From positions 310,001 to 374,000 of the forward strand of contig JADJWV010000001.1 in the NCBI GenBank assembly GCA_016716185.1: a DNA stretch of 64,000 nt, read 5' to 3'. Positions 1-9,939 of the stretch are shown in pieces (position 1 is the first letter of the stretch; every line of letters begins with the position of its first letter). This DNA is from Saprospiraceae bacterium. Lineage in GTDB: Bacteria; Bacteroidota; Bacteroidia; Chitinophagales; Saprospiraceae. The notes under the pieces were generated by a model. It did not search any database. It was given only the letters and a program-made list of their open reading frames with translations, and was not told the DNA's origin. The position numbers and the translations under genes were made by a program.

Positions 1-521
1 CAATAATTGATGTTGGGCCGGATCATTTGGTACTCAAAGGCGAAATTGTACAGTTGAATGCTCTGATTACAGGAACGTATTCCTCCATTTACTGGAGCAG
101 TCCGGTAGATCTCTCCTGCCAGGCTTGCGAAGATCCCTGGTTGCAGCCTAAGCAAGCGATGCGTTTGTTTTGTACAATAATCAATGAAGATGGATGCATA
201 GCCACCGATTCACTCGAAATACGGATCTTTGAAAACAAGGTTTTTGCACCCAATGTTTTTTCTCCAAATGGCGATCAGATCAATGACTTTTTTACGCTCT
301 TCGGAAATCTCAGCGAGATCAAACTCCTTGAAATTTATGACCGCTGGGGTAACCGCGTTTTCGTCAAAGAACATTTCGCAGGCAATAGACCAGATTTGGG
401 TTGGAATGGAAGTTTTAAAAATGAAAAAGTATTGCCTGGAGTTTATATTTATCGGGCCATAGTGGGTTTTGAGAAAGGGGATGATAGGCTTCTTCATGGG
501 GATTTGACGGTTGTTCGGTAG
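1..521 (+). CDS. C-terminal end of a large secreted protein with T9SS type B (gliding-associated) sorting domain; 5' end outside window
   Basis: The reading frame is open from base 3, so only the end of a longer gene is visible. The last 95 residues or so match the CHU_C / gliding motility-associated C-terminal family: an APNVFSPNGDQINDFF stretch, then IYDRWGNRVF, then WNGSF and a PGVYIYRA strand. This domain directs export through the type IX secretion system and is usually attached to very large adhesin-like surface proteins. The part before it (about residues 1-70) looks like an Ig/PKD-like beta module. The function of the missing N-terminal part cannot be judged. No downstream gene is coupled to it; a repeat-rich gap follows. 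Confidence 0.85.
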   Translation, partial: IIDVGPDHLVLKGEIVQLNALITGTYSSIYWSSPVDLSCQACEDPWLQPKQAMRLFCTIINEDGCIATDSLEIRIFENKVFAPNVFSPNGDQINDFFTLFGNLSEIKLLEIYDRWGNRVFVKEHFAGNRPDLGWNGSFKNEKVLPGVYIYRAIVGFEKGDDRLLHGDLTVVR

Positions 522-562
522 CGAAATTACCATCTACTTTAAACTACGAACGTTTGTTAGTT

Positions 563-770
563 AGGCCTGGTGGCTTGGAGGCCTGGAGGCCTGGAGGCTT
601 GGAGTCCCGATAAAATATAGAGAATCATTTCTTTACTAAAATATTATTCAATTTTATCGGGATTTAGACTTTTAGGCTTTTAGGCTTTTAGGCTTTTAGG
701 CTTTTAGGCTTTTAGGAAATTAGGAAATTAGGAAATTAGGAAATTAGGCTTTTAGGAAATTAGGAAATTA
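563..770. repeat. G-rich minisatellite tracts after the T9SS gene
   Basis: Two tandem low-complexity tracts. The first (563-604) is built from GGCCTGGAGGCTTGGAG-like units. The second (665-770) is about ten 8-9 bp units of GGCTTTTAG changing into GGAAATTAG. A 58-bp palindrome-bounded element sits between them. Related AGGC-rich tracts occur at 14631-14806 and 17510-17631, so this is a repeat style shared across the genome rather than a single event. No gene is seen in this gap. Confidence 0.85.
605..662. repeat. 58-bp element with 12-bp inverted arms (copy 1)
   Basis: Arms TCCCGATAAAAT (605-616) and ATTTTATCGGGA (651-662) are perfect inverted repeats around a 34-bp AT-rich centre. A second element with identical arms, the same total length and a partly similar centre lies at 46704-46761. 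This looks like a dispersed miniature element. Confidence 0.7.
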
Positions 771-781
771 ATGATAATTAT

Positions 782-2043
782 GGGGACTTCTAAATATTCA
801 TAAAAATACCTATCTTTTGGGAAAAATTCTATATGGCCAAAATCATTACACCAAAGCAACAACTTGAGCTATTTGAGTGGGATGCGCTTGTTGAAAAACT
901 TCGTTCTTTTGATAAAGATCCATTAGCTAAGCTTAACGATTACATCAGATTTGAATATTTTCGAAAGGAGCTGGAAAAAATTGTTAAAAGAACGGGAGAA
1001 GGTCCCGGCAGGCCATCTTATGATGTAGTGATGATGTTCAAGTTATTAATTGTTCAAAGAATATATGATTTAAGTGATGAATCAATGGAATTCCAAATAG
1101 CAGACCGGACAAGTTTTAAATTATTTTTAGGAATACGAGGAACGGATCAGATTCCTGACGCAAGAACAATCTGGTCGTTCAAGAATGAATTGAGTTTAAA
1201 GAAGGCGGATAAAAGGTTATTCAAAAAACTGGATCAACTATTACACCAGAATAGGGTAATAATAAATAAGGGTAGTATTGTAGATGCTCATATTGTAGAA
1301 AGCGAAATTAACCGCAATAGTAAAGAGGATAATGACTTAATAAAGAATGGGCAAATACCACAAGAATGGGAGGACAACCCAAATATTGGAAGACAAAAAG
1401 ATTCCGATGCCCGCTGGGTAAAGCACCATAATCGCAAAGCCTACGGCTATAAAGATCATGTGAAGATCGATAAAAACACCAAACTGATTACCAACTATGA
1501 AATAACCCCTGCGAATGTTTATGATGGTGAAATGACGGATGTATTGATAGAAAAACGGGATAAAGGAAAACGCTTATATGGAGATTCGGCAAGCTGGGAT
1601 TTCCGAGAACGAATCCGGAAGAAAGGGATGATACCTTGTATAAATCAGAAAGGAAGAAGAAACCGTCCATTAAACGACAGGGAGCAAGACAGAAATACGA
1701 ACTTATCAAGAACACGTGCACGAGTTGAACATGTATTTGGTTGTATCACCACGATGTTTGGAAAAATGAAATTACGATGCATAGGTAAAGTAAGATCTTC
1801 TTTTCAAATTGGACTGACAAACATAACATATAATTTATTCCGGATTATCCAACTAAAAAGAAAAGTAGCATGGGCATAGTGTGCCCGGAACTGAAAAATC
1901 ACAAATAAATTCACGAAATTGTTGAAAACCGAATCGAAATTGTTGAAAAACCTTGCTTGCAAAAGCTCCATTGTAGCCTTTGAAGTTTAAATGAATATCA
2001 TTTGAACAAATGAAACGAACTTTTTTAATAAATAGAAGTCCCC
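782..2043 (+). mobile_element. Complete IS5-type insertion sequence, 1262 bp, with TIRs and 4-bp TSD
   Basis: The left terminal inverted repeat starts GGGGACTTCTAAATATT at 782. The right one ends AATAAATAGAAGTCCCC at 2043, whose reverse complement is GGGGACTTCTATTTATT, so about 14 of 17 positions match and the outer 11 are perfect. Both flanks carry TTAT (778-781 and 2044-2047), a direct 4-bp target duplication. It holds one intact DDE transposase. About 160 bp of non-coding DNA lies between the transposase stop and the right end. Intact ends and target duplication suggest a recent, possibly active insertion. Confidence 0.9.
833..1879 (+). CDS. IS5 family DDE transposase
   Basis: The protein has 348 residues, the usual length for IS5-group transposases. 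An N-terminal DUF772-like DNA-binding part (about residues 40-115, with GRPSYDVVMMFKLL) precedes an RNase H-fold catalytic core. The acidic triad is visible: D151 (SIVDAHIV), D251 (LYGDSASW) and E299 (RARVEHVFG). The K-x-Y-GYKDH stretch (about residues 202-209) is typical of the family. The frame is intact and lies within matching inverted repeats, so it is probably functional. Confidence 0.95.
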   Translation: MAKIITPKQQLELFEWDALVEKLRSFDKDPLAKLNDYIRFEYFRKELEKIVKRTGEGPGRPSYDVVMMFKLLIVQRIYDLSDESMEFQIADRTSFKLFLGIRGTDQIPDARTIWSFKNELSLKKADKRLFKKLDQLLHQNRVIINKGSIVDAHIVESEINRNSKEDNDLIKNGQIPQEWEDNPNIGRQKDSDARWVKHHNRKAYGYKDHVKIDKNTKLITNYEITPANVYDGEMTDVLIEKRDKGKRLYGDSASWDFRERIRKKGMIPCINQKGRRNRPLNDREQDRNTNLSRTRARVEHVFGCITTMFGKMKLRCIGKVRSSFQIGLTNITYNLFRIIQLKRKVAWA

Positions 2044-2377
2044 TTATTTTAAATGGTTTCTTGAATTGGTTTTTTTTATTTAAAACATTTTTTTTTCATA
2101 TTATCATTGATATGAAGTTGGTGATGTCTAAGAAATAATTACTTCATTTAAATCTGCGCTATCTGCGAAATCCCCGCCTGAACGACAAGATTCATATCTT
2201 TTGAATTATTCATTTCAGTCGGGCAGGTGCGGGACTTTCATCTTGTATTTTTCACTACTTTATTGTAAATCCCAAATCCGGACCCATTTAATACTAAAAA
2301 GCACTGATAATCAGGCATTTTTAAACTTGAATTTTTTTCACGAATTATTGGAATTTCCTATCTTTGCGGATAAATTT
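2044..2377. repeat. Intergenic region with a dispersed imperfect-palindrome repeat
   Basis: No gene is visible between the IS and the lipoprotein at 2378. Bases about 2152-2240 contain the arms CGAAATCCCCGCCTGA and GTCGGGCAGGTGCGGGA, which are nearly complementary and can fold into a long imperfect stem. Related copies lie at 17640-17760, 17771-17883 and 46860-46937. Confidence 0.6.
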
Positions 2378-2698
2378 ATGAAAATGAAACACATATTAAG
2401 CATTTTATCTCTGTTTGCACTTATCCTGGTTTTACCATCTTGTAAAGAACAAAGTAAATCAGACGCTCCTGCGGAATCTACAGAAGCTCCTGCTGCTGCT
2501 CCAACTCCGGCGCCTGCCGCAGATCCGGCTATTACGGTTCCACCGCCTGCTCCTACAACACCTGAGCCGGCTCAGAATGCAAAAGGCGTATGGCATTATA
2601 CCTGTCCGAAAGGTTGCGAAGGTGGTGCCGGAGCACAAGGCAATTGTGCAAAATGTGGTACAGCATTAGCGCATAATGCCGCATACCACCAGCAATAA
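2378..2698 (+). CDS. Small lipoprotein with Pro/Ala-rich linker and zinc-ribbon-like C-terminus
   Basis: The start chosen is the ATG at 2378 (MKMKHILSIL), because it gives a clean lipoprotein signal peptide ending in the lipobox LPSC. An in-frame upstream extension to 2201 would hide that signal. The mature protein has a low-complexity Ala/Pro/Thr linker (about residues 30-70) and then CPKGCEGG...NCAKCG, four cysteines arranged like the heavy-metal-binding domains (YTCP-x-CPKCG) found on Cu/Zn efflux proteins. It is 106 residues long. It is probably anchored in the periplasm or outer membrane and may bind a metal; no substrate can be named. Confidence 0.75.
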   Translation: MKMKHILSILSLFALILVLPSCKEQSKSDAPAESTEAPAAAPTPAPAADPAITVPPPAPTTPEPAQNAKGVWHYTCPKGCEGGAGAQGNCAKCGTALAHNAAYHQQ

Positions 2699-2833
2699 GA
2701 TTTAACAGGAATATATATATTCCTGCTTGTTAAACTTTTATGCCCACTGATTCTTTGATGAGTCCGTGGGTATTTTTTTTGATTAACTTTTATCTTGTTC
2801 TGATTTTTTTAATGAACCAAATTACCAGAAAAT

Positions 2834-3274
2834 ATGGCACGTGTAAGTACTTATTTGAATTTCCCCAGACATACCGAAGAAGCCTTTCAGTTTTACCAAT
2901 CGATTTTTGGAGGAGAATTTGAAGGCGAAATTTCCCGATTCAGAGATCTGCCTCCTTCAGATGACATGCCACCAATCGAAGATGCTGACCTTGATCTGGT
3001 GATGCATATTTCTCTGCCAATTATCGGCGGACATCGCCTAATGGGAACGGATGCGCCTGAATCCATGGGGTTTAGATTGCGATTTGGCAATACCATGTAC
3101 ATCAATCTGGAACCGGATACACGCGAAGAAACCGAAAGATTATTTAATGCGCTCTCCGAAGATGGTATGGTTGAAATGGAATTGCAGGACATGTATTGGG
3201 GAGCTTATTACGGCAGCTGCACCGATAAATTCGGCGTTCAGTGGATGTTCAATTGCGAAGAAAAGGCCGGATAA
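2834..3274 (+). CDS. VOC/glyoxalase-fold protein (PhnB-like)
   Basis: The protein has 146 residues and starts ARVSTYLNFPRHTEEAFQFY, the usual opening of the PhnB/'3-demethylubiquinone methyltransferase-like' branch of the vicinal oxygen chelate superfamily. The second half ends with YYGSCTDKFGVQWMFNC, also typical (GxxxDKFGVxW). Members are common in Bacteroidota and mostly uncharacterised; many are not enzymes of known substrate. It appears monocistronic. A second VOC protein, fused to a lipoprotein signal, lies at 50910. Confidence 0.85.
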   Translation: MARVSTYLNFPRHTEEAFQFYQSIFGGEFEGEISRFRDLPPSDDMPPIEDADLDLVMHISLPIIGGHRLMGTDAPESMGFRLRFGNTMYINLEPDTREETERLFNALSEDGMVEMELQDMYWGAYYGSCTDKFGVQWMFNCEEKAG

Positions 3275-3359
3275 AGAAATTGCCAATGGATTCCTTTGTA
3301 GAAGTTTCAATTCCGTTAACTTCTTATTCCTTTTTTGAAAATTGCCTTTCTACATTAAC

Positions 3360-3612
3360 AGAAGCTCTTTGCGCTCTTTATGGTTAAACACGGGACATCA
3401 TATTCTACTCAGCTCCCTATTATGAAAATGTACGTTCATTAACCGCAAAGGAGGATGAGAAGGCGCAATGCGCTAAGAATTTTCGATGTGCTTCTTATCT
3501 CTGTTTTGAAAATTACCTTTTCCTGTATATTGAACCTCTTTGCGCTCTTTGCGAAAAACTCAGCGCTCTCTGCGGTTAAACACGGGACATCATATTTTAG
3601 TCAGATCTCTTT
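3360..3612. repeat. Direct repeat in the 588-bp gap between VOC and LVIVD genes
   Basis: The stretch GGTTAAACACGGGACATCAT occurs twice (about 3381 and 3575), each preceded by CTCTTTGCGCTCTTT-like sequence. Part of the surrounding sequence (TATGAAAATGTACGTT then AACCGCA) recurs near 18095. These are intergenic repeats of the 'GCGCTCTTTGCGG' type. I see no gene in 3275-3862. Confidence 0.6.
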
Positions 3613-3862
3613 ATTGAAACCGCACACGTAGTTTCAATTTATCTTCTTGCAGATTATTTGACTTCAACGAATTGTGTGACCCATTATCCACTAATCGACA
3701 GATCAATATAAAATAATGATGATTTAATGAAATCAATGAATGACAATAAAAAAAATTACAAATCAAAATAAATCCAGGAATTGAAGCCCGGAAAGAACAA
3801 GAACAAAGCAGATTTCTTTTAAAAAAAATAACTCGAACATTATTTTAATTAAATTTGTAATC

Positions 3863-5308
3863 ATGTTCCTGATACGATTTTTCATTATTTCAATCCTGGT
3901 CGGTTGTTTTTCAGACATGAATGCTCAATGCCCGTTGGATAGTTCAAAATTGGAATTGAAAGCTGAATATTTTGATAATCCAGCATTTGGAAATTTTCTT
4001 TCTCTTCGCAAAGACCGCCTGGGAAGAGATCTTTTGTTTACCACTACGAAAGATGCCGGATTAAAAATATTTCGCATCGAAAATGGAAATTTAAATTTAC
4101 ATAAACAGTTTGCACCTTCTGTTTTTGGTGGCGGAGATGTCATCAGTTTACAACAACAGGGTGAATATCTCTATCTTACACTGGGCGATATATGGAATAC
4201 AAACGAGAATGTCGGCCTTGCGATTCTGGATGTAAGCGATGAATCCTCTATGGTGGTGACAGACACGATCAACTTCCCATCCATGGCCGGAGGGGCGGCA
4301 GATGTTTTTATTCAAAATGATACGGCTTATCTGGCCGCAATGCGAAACGGAATCGTTCTTTTGGATGTGCGCGATAAAAAGAATATTCAATTCATCAGCC
4401 AGTTGACTTTCGGCAATGATTTTCCGCATCGCGATTCGAGCAACAGCGATGCCTACAATGCCCGTGGGATCTGGGTAAAAGACAACTATGCATATGTGTG
4501 TTATGACCGGGGCGGACTCAGAGTCGTTGACCTTGCAGATCCGGTTCATCCGAAAGAAGTCGCAAAATATTGTTTTCAAAACTTAGTCAATTACGCTACT
4601 GCTTACAACCATATCTGGATCCACCAAAATCTGGCATTTGTGGCGATCGATTATTATGGAATGGAAATCCTTGACATCTCTGATCCGCTACACATCCGGC
4701 ATAAGGCTCATTGGCATCCTCAGGATTGGGCTCCTGCGACCAATGATTTTCCAACATGGGCCGGTTCGAAAGGACATGCGAATGAGATTGCTTACGACGA
4801 ACACTGTAATTCCGTTTTTCTTTCCGCAGGTAAAACCGATGTTGCCATCATTGATGTGAATGATAGCAACAATCCGGTCACCTGTGGATTGATCGGTAAT
4901 GCTGCTGATACTTATGGAACCTGGGGTATTGATTATTTTAGTCGCCATGTTTATGCCAGTTATATCTGGTCTCCGTTTTTTCCACCTCATTCCAATTATA
5001 CCGGGTTCAGAGCATTTGAAATTCCCGACTGTGTGACAACTACTGTAAAACCTTATGAAGACCATGATGCCCGTGTGGTATTCATTTACAGCAAAGAGAA
5101 GGGGACCATAAATTTTAAATTTCGCGATCCAACCCAGGCTCTTAAAATAAAAATATTCTCCCTGTCCGGATTAGAGTTATTTGCAGACGAATATTCGAAC
5201 CTCAATGAGCTCCAGGTGAATGAAAAATTCCAGGCCGGATTTTATCTCATACAGATGCAATTTGAGAATAAGCCCGAAAAAAATTATAAATTCATATTGC
5301 CTGAATAA
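3863..5308 (+). CDS. LVIVD-repeat secreted protein with T9SS type A sorting tail
   Basis: The protein has 481 residues. Residues 1-21 form a signal peptide ending MNAQ. The body has repeated blades with VGLAILDVSD, GIVLLDVRD, GLRVVDLADP, GMEILDISDP and DVAIIDVNDSNNP, the signature of the LVIVD family, a beta-propeller found in surface proteins. The last 75 residues (ALKIKIFSLSGLELF ... GFYLIQMQF ... KFILPE) match the short Por secretion-tail that the type IX system recognises and removes. The protein is therefore likely exported to the cell surface or medium. A ligand is unknown. Confidence 0.85.
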   Translation: MFLIRFFIISILVGCFSDMNAQCPLDSSKLELKAEYFDNPAFGNFLSLRKDRLGRDLLFTTTKDAGLKIFRIENGNLNLHKQFAPSVFGGGDVISLQQQGEYLYLTLGDIWNTNENVGLAILDVSDESSMVVTDTINFPSMAGGAADVFIQNDTAYLAAMRNGIVLLDVRDKKNIQFISQLTFGNDFPHRDSSNSDAYNARGIWVKDNYAYVCYDRGGLRVVDLADPVHPKEVAKYCFQNLVNYATAYNHIWIHQNLAFVAIDYYGMEILDISDPLHIRHKAHWHPQDWAPATNDFPTWAGSKGHANEIAYDEHCNSVFLSAGKTDVAIIDVNDSNNPVTCGLIGNAADTYGTWGIDYFSRHVYASYIWSPFFPPHSNYTGFRAFEIPDCVTTTVKPYEDHDARVVFIYSKEKGTINFKFRDPTQALKIKIFSLSGLELFADEYSNLNELQVNEKFQAGFYLIQMQFENKPEKNYKFILPE

Positions 5309-5335
5309 TCCTAATTTTCCCACAGTAACAGTAAG

Positions 5336-5785
5336 ATGCGAAAAGTTGAAGTTCAAATTGAAATAGCTTGCACTCCTGCAGAAGTCATTTCATGTTTTTT
5401 AGAACCTGAACATTTACAAAAATGGTGGGGAGTAGAGCGTACATTGATCGATAAAAAAATTGGTGGTATGTATCTGCTTGCCTGGCAGATCTCAGAAGCC
5501 GGAATCAAATACATTTCCAGTGGAATCATTGAATCCTTTGATCCCGGTTCAAAACTTGTTATTGGAAACTACGTGTACATGAATCCCGAAAAGAATTTTT
5601 TGGGTCCGATGACACTTTCTATAGAAGCTGAAATTGCAACAGTGGGATGTAAGCTGAAAGTTTGTCAGGATGGTTACGGAGAAGGAAGCGAATGGGATTG
5701 GTATTACGAGGCGGTATTGCATGCCTGGCCTGTTGTGATTCAAACGTTTAAAAATTATATCGAAAAAGATTTTACCAAATTGTAA
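5336..5785 (+). CDS. SRPBCC (AHSA1/START-like) domain protein
   Basis: The protein has 149 residues. It opens VEVQIEIACTPAEVISCFLEPEHLQKWWG, the first strand-helix of the Bet v 1/SRPBCC fold, and ends with the long C-terminal helix. AHSA1-like proteins bind hydrophobic small molecules or act as Hsp90-activator relatives, but bacterial members mostly lack an assigned role. It lies 27 bp after the LVIVD gene and is followed by a membrane protein and another SRPBCC gene (6244) in the same direction, so a small operon is likely. Confidence 0.8.
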   Translation: MRKVEVQIEIACTPAEVISCFLEPEHLQKWWGVERTLIDKKIGGMYLLAWQISEAGIKYISSGIIESFDPGSKLVIGNYVYMNPEKNFLGPMTLSIEAEIATVGCKLKVCQDGYGEGSEWDWYYEAVLHAWPVVIQTFKNYIEKDFTKL

Positions 5786-5817
5786 AAGAACATGAATTTT
5801 CATCAAAATTTAAATTT

Positions 5818-6210
5818 GTGATTTACCAACAACTTGCACTGATCGCTTCCATATTGGGTGGTTTTGCATTTACATTCTTTGCCGCCGTCGTATTCCAACC
5901 CCGGCCACACAAAATTTACATGCCGGTTTTGCTGCTTTCCATTGCTTCCACCATTTGCATGTTTGTCTGTACATTGGGTTGGTCGTTCATCGCCATCAAC
6001 GAGCACCGCGGAGCAGAAAATATTGGTGAGCTGCTCAAACATCATCACAAAACGCTTTCCATGTTATTCCTTTTGGGAATTGTTGCTTTGATCACCTGTA
6101 TTGGTCTCAGTGGATGGCTGCATTCCAAAAAAGCAGGAATCGCTTCCGTATTTCTGGCTCTTGCCGGATTTATATATGTGGTTTATTTGATGTCGCATTT
6201 TATACATTAA
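5818..6210 (+). CDS. Four-helix integral membrane protein, function unknown
   Basis: The protein has 130 residues with four hydrophobic helices (about residues 5-25, 35-57, 78-98 and 107-127) separated by short charged loops. The frame starts at a GTG because no in-frame ATG lies nearby. I do not recognise the family with certainty. It sits between two SRPBCC genes on the same strand, and the spacing (32 and 33 bp) suggests co-transcription. Confidence 0.65.
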   Translation: MIYQQLALIASILGGFAFTFFAAVVFQPRPHKIYMPVLLLSIASTICMFVCTLGWSFIAINEHRGAENIGELLKHHHKTLSMLFLLGIVALITCIGLSGWLHSKKAGIASVFLALAGFIYVVYLMSHFIH

Positions 6211-6243
6211 ACATTTAATACACTTTATGCTCAATTTTTAGTT

Positions 6244-6675
6244 ATGCCAGATATTCTTCACGCCTTTTTTATTCAAGCCCCCATTGAAAAAGTATTTCAA
6301 TCCGTGTCTGAACCTTCGGGCTTAGATCAATGGTGGACCCAGGCCTGCCATGGAAAAGCTGATCTTGATGAGGAGTTTGAATTTATCTTTTCGCCTGCAT
6401 GCATTTGGAAAGGAAAGATCATTGAATATGATCCGCCTTACCGGATTGAATGGTTGATGACAGATGCACAGGAAGATTGGTTGAAAACACAGGTCGGCTT
6501 ACAATTGAAATCTGCCAAAAACGGAACGGAAATAGAATTTGTGCACAGCCATTGGAAAGAAGCAAATAAACATTTCAGGATTTCTTCTTATTGTTGGGCT
6601 ATATATCTGAGAGTTCTAAAGCTATATTTGGAAAAGGGGGTTGAGACGCCGTATGAAGAGAGGGATTTGGTGTGA
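6244..6675 (+). CDS. SRPBCC (START-like) domain protein
   Basis: The protein has 143 residues. It starts PDILHAFFIQAPIEKVFQSVSEPSGLDQWWTQ, the conserved strand plus 'WW' helix of AHSA1-type SRPBCC proteins, then GKIIEYDPPYRIEWLM, the central strands. It ends with YLRVLKLYLEKGVETPYE, typical of small Bacteroidota members. It is a paralog of the gene at 5336 by family only; the two are not close in sequence. The substrate is unknown. Confidence 0.8.
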   Translation: MPDILHAFFIQAPIEKVFQSVSEPSGLDQWWTQACHGKADLDEEFEFIFSPACIWKGKIIEYDPPYRIEWLMTDAQEDWLKTQVGLQLKSAKNGTEIEFVHSHWKEANKHFRISSYCWAIYLRVLKLYLEKGVETPYEERDLV

Positions 6676-6693
6676 TCTAAGATAAATCAATCC

Positions 6694-8342
6694 TTATTTT
6701 ATACCATTCACCGAGGGTACATTTTTCTTATACAATGTACAATATTTATTCTTAAAGACCTGCATGTAATCAGCCATAACAATATTTTTGAGTTCCAAAT
6801 TACATGAATCGACTTCATTTGGGAAATCATTCATGACAAACACGTAATCAATAATTCTTTTTTGATTTGATCTATTTGTCTTCCAATGTTTACAACCTGA
6901 ATCGCTGGCCTCATGACTTCCCAATGTTGTATTGGGAATTTGATTCTCATTCCACCTTAGGGGAAAGTAAGTAACCCCTAATTCATAGTTTTCGAGCAAA
7001 ACAACGGGTTTATCAATTCCTAAATAATTTGAGAAATGGCCAACTAACCAATTATCTGAATAATTTAAAGGTAAAACAAGGCTATTTGGATCCACATGCT
7101 TTGCTGTTTCCTCACAGCTCAATGCAACCTCATTCAAATCTCGTATTACTCTAGTATAATAATTAATCATAATAAAATGGCAGGATGATATCACAAAAAC
7201 CGAGAACCAAACCAACCATTTTTCATATACCTGTGTTGAGAGTGCTATGATAAGAAAAAGGAAAAATGCAAGCCCCAGCCTCATGCTAAAATAACCAGCA
7301 TTTTGTGCATTATCTGGCAGAATAAAATACAGAATTAAAATAATAAAAGCTAAAATTATCCAAATATCATTTTTCGATAATACATTTCCAATTTTTCTAA
7401 AAATTGGTGTATTCTTTAAATTACTAACCAATGTTATTACTGAATTTACACGCTGGTACGCGAATATTACGATCAGAATACAAAAATGTAAAAGATTATA
7501 GTCGTATAAATTTCTTCTACTGCTGTATTGTATGCAATTAATGGTCTTAAATGCTTTATCCAATTGATTAATTCAGACTTATTCAAATATGAACTGGTTT
7601 GATCCGGGCTTACTGTAGAACCAATATAATATGCTAATAATATTAGTGGCAGAACCGATACTATAAAAATTTCGATTGACTTTTTAAAGGCCATTTTGAA
7701 ATGACTTTTAAACAGCGAATTGTCTATTAAGATGTTTCTCAACAATTCAAATGAAATGTAAAGTCCGAAAATGAAGAGTAATAATGAAAATATGAAAACG
7801 TGCGAAAAAAAAGTTAGTGTAATCAGGCCAAAAAGTATAACCCGTTTTCTACTTGACAGGCCCTCTTCCCAATTAGAGAACCAAAACGAAAGTGAAAATA
7901 GCATCAACACGATAGCTATTGAAAAATTATAGAATCCCAGTATAAATAAAAATGAATAAGTGAATGGAAATATAATGTAACTGAATTCTACATTTTGTGG
8001 GCTTATTGTCCGTATTAGAGAACGAAATCCATAAGGCAATCCTATTAAATAAATAAATAGTAAAATCTTCTCCGCTAAAAATGCCGGTAAAAACATGTTA
8101 AAAAATGAGAGGATTAAATGCCCAATCCAATTTGGAACAAAAATTTCATTAAATTTATAAAATTCCAAAAAAATAGTGTTGTTGCTGAAAAGTAGTTCTG
8201 AAATTATAAAGGAATTATGCAGATGCGCAGGCCCATCAAGGGTCGGAAAGAATTTGCCCTGGATAACTGGTAACAAATTCAATAAAGTAAAGCATAGAAA
8301 TAAATATTGTTCAAACTTTTTATTGGGAAGATTAAATTTCAT
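6694..8342 (-). pseudogene. GT-C-like polytopic membrane protein, split by a frameshift near 7480
   Basis: Two overlapping minus-strand frames (8342-7473 and the continuation ending at 6694) join into one protein of about 540 residues. The N-terminal part has FPTLDGPAHLHNS, the loop with an acidic residue typical of GT-C/GT39/GT83 glycosyltransferases after the first helix, and about ten hydrophobic helices follow. The C-terminal part is a soluble domain. The first frame ends ...FYIFVF and the second continues ILIVIFAYQRV; restoring one T near 7476 fuses them. This is either a real inactivating mutation or an assembly error. The gene is AT-rich compared with its neighbours, as is the next one. 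A sugar-transfer role is inferred from topology only. Confidence 0.6.
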
Positions 8343-8508
8343 AACGATTTTCTAATTGATTGGTTAAAGTCTATTCAGGTTATTGATTTAAATCCAAATT
8401 TAACCATTTTTAACTTATATTTAATTTTAATTCTCTAAAAGTTGATTTTCAAAAATAGATGGATGTCTTAGCTGTCATTCCAAATATAAATTACACAGGA
8501 ATGGAATT

Positions 8509-9857
8509 TTATTTGACGCTTAACTCCCTATTCATTTTATCCACCAGTATTGGAATTTCAAATGCGAACCACAATAAAGGAATTAGCCAAATTAGACGAC
8601 TAGAATATCGATCGAGAACAATACTCAAGTTTGCGCAAATAAACGCATTCGAAATTAAAAAAGATATAATAAATATGAAATAAAAAAGTAATCGTACGTC
8701 CGTATTACTACGTGTAACTCTCAGAATAAGACCAATGCCAGATATAATAATACAAAAGAATTGTAATAAATTAAGTACTGTAAAATCTTGCTTTTTTTGA
8801 ACCTGATTGGCTGCCAAAAACTCCTTTAATTCAAAATTATAATATTTCTCAATTGCAATTAAAGGTGGTCTTATCATATGTTCGCTGTTTGGGGCATCAC
8901 CACTTTCAAAATTAACCAATTGTTTTATTGTATGTACTACACATTTATATATAAATAATAGAAAATATTTTGGTGATGTTAATAAATCAATTATTATCGA
9001 TAAGTTTTCATCTTTATGAGTATTCCAATCCCCATTGGCTGTAACTGGGCTTTTTACATCCCAGATTAAATCCCAAGGTAGTGTATCCTTATCATTGCAT
9101 AAATAATACTTTTTCTCTGGGCATTTCTCATTTAAAAAAGGTACCAACAAATTGTCATCATGTAATTTATTCAGAAGAAATACATGGCCGCCATCAGATA
9201 AACCAACCCTTTTATCAATTACATAGTTTACTCCTAACAATAAGCAAATTGAAAAACCAAATAAAATTGCTAGTCTTGAAAGTTGAACTTTTTCTAGTAT
9301 CTTGAATTTTTTATTATGCCTTCTTACTAAATAACTTAAAACTAAAAATAATAAAATTCCAAATCCAAATATAAAAATATGTGAATTATGAACGAGCAAA
9401 CTTTGAATTACTAATATACTCGTCACTGCAGTTGTTAGAACATCTCCTTGTGCTCTTAAAGTAATTATTGTTGCTAAAATCATTATAGGTGTAAATATGT
9501 CTGGGGTTAACATAGATGTACTAAATGATAAGCCCGTTGTAAAACTTAATACAATAATAATTAACAATGAAATTATATTAGAGTTATTATTCTCTTCGTT
9601 CTGGACCAACCCAACGAATTTGTGTATTAACCAAGAAACAATTACCCCTTGAAAAAAATAACCAACCACAATGAAAACTTTAGACTAGTTATATTTATAA
9701 AAATTCCATAAAATATTGGTCTATCAATTGGGATGTCCATTGTAAAACCAGATCTAATATAGGTTCCTGTATCTGGATAAACCAACGGATAAGAATTTCT
9801 AAAAGCCTCAAATAATAATATAAGAGATCCCAAAAATATACTGTAAATATTTTTCAT
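8509..9857 (-). pseudogene. GT-C-like polytopic membrane protein, split by a homopolymer frameshift near 9655
   Basis: A 71-codon frame (9857-9642) and a 386-codon frame (up to 9669) overlap and together form one protein of about 450 residues. The start is MKNIYSIFLG, then YPDTGTYIRSG, resembling the acidic first loop of GT-C transferases. About ten membrane helices follow. The break lies in a run of seven T on the coding strand; eight T would give VIFFQGVIVSW and restore the frame. A homopolymer error is the simplest explanation. It is adjacent to the other GT-C-like gene, so both may serve surface polysaccharide or lipoprotein glycosylation. Confidence 0.6.
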
Positions 9858-9939
9858 AAATTTTACATACTCACAAATAATAATTTTTCATTTAGAATAA
9901 TTTATCTCCTATAACTAATGTATTACAGATTAGATTGAA

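Noticed and set aside
2201..2377. N-terminal extension of the small lipoprotein to 2201
   Set aside because: The extension covers the dispersed repeat and would bury the lipoprotein signal peptide that starts at 2378.
8459..8683. Plus-strand 74-residue ORF
   Set aside because: It overlaps the 3' end of the minus-strand GT-C-like gene and looks like an antisense shadow.
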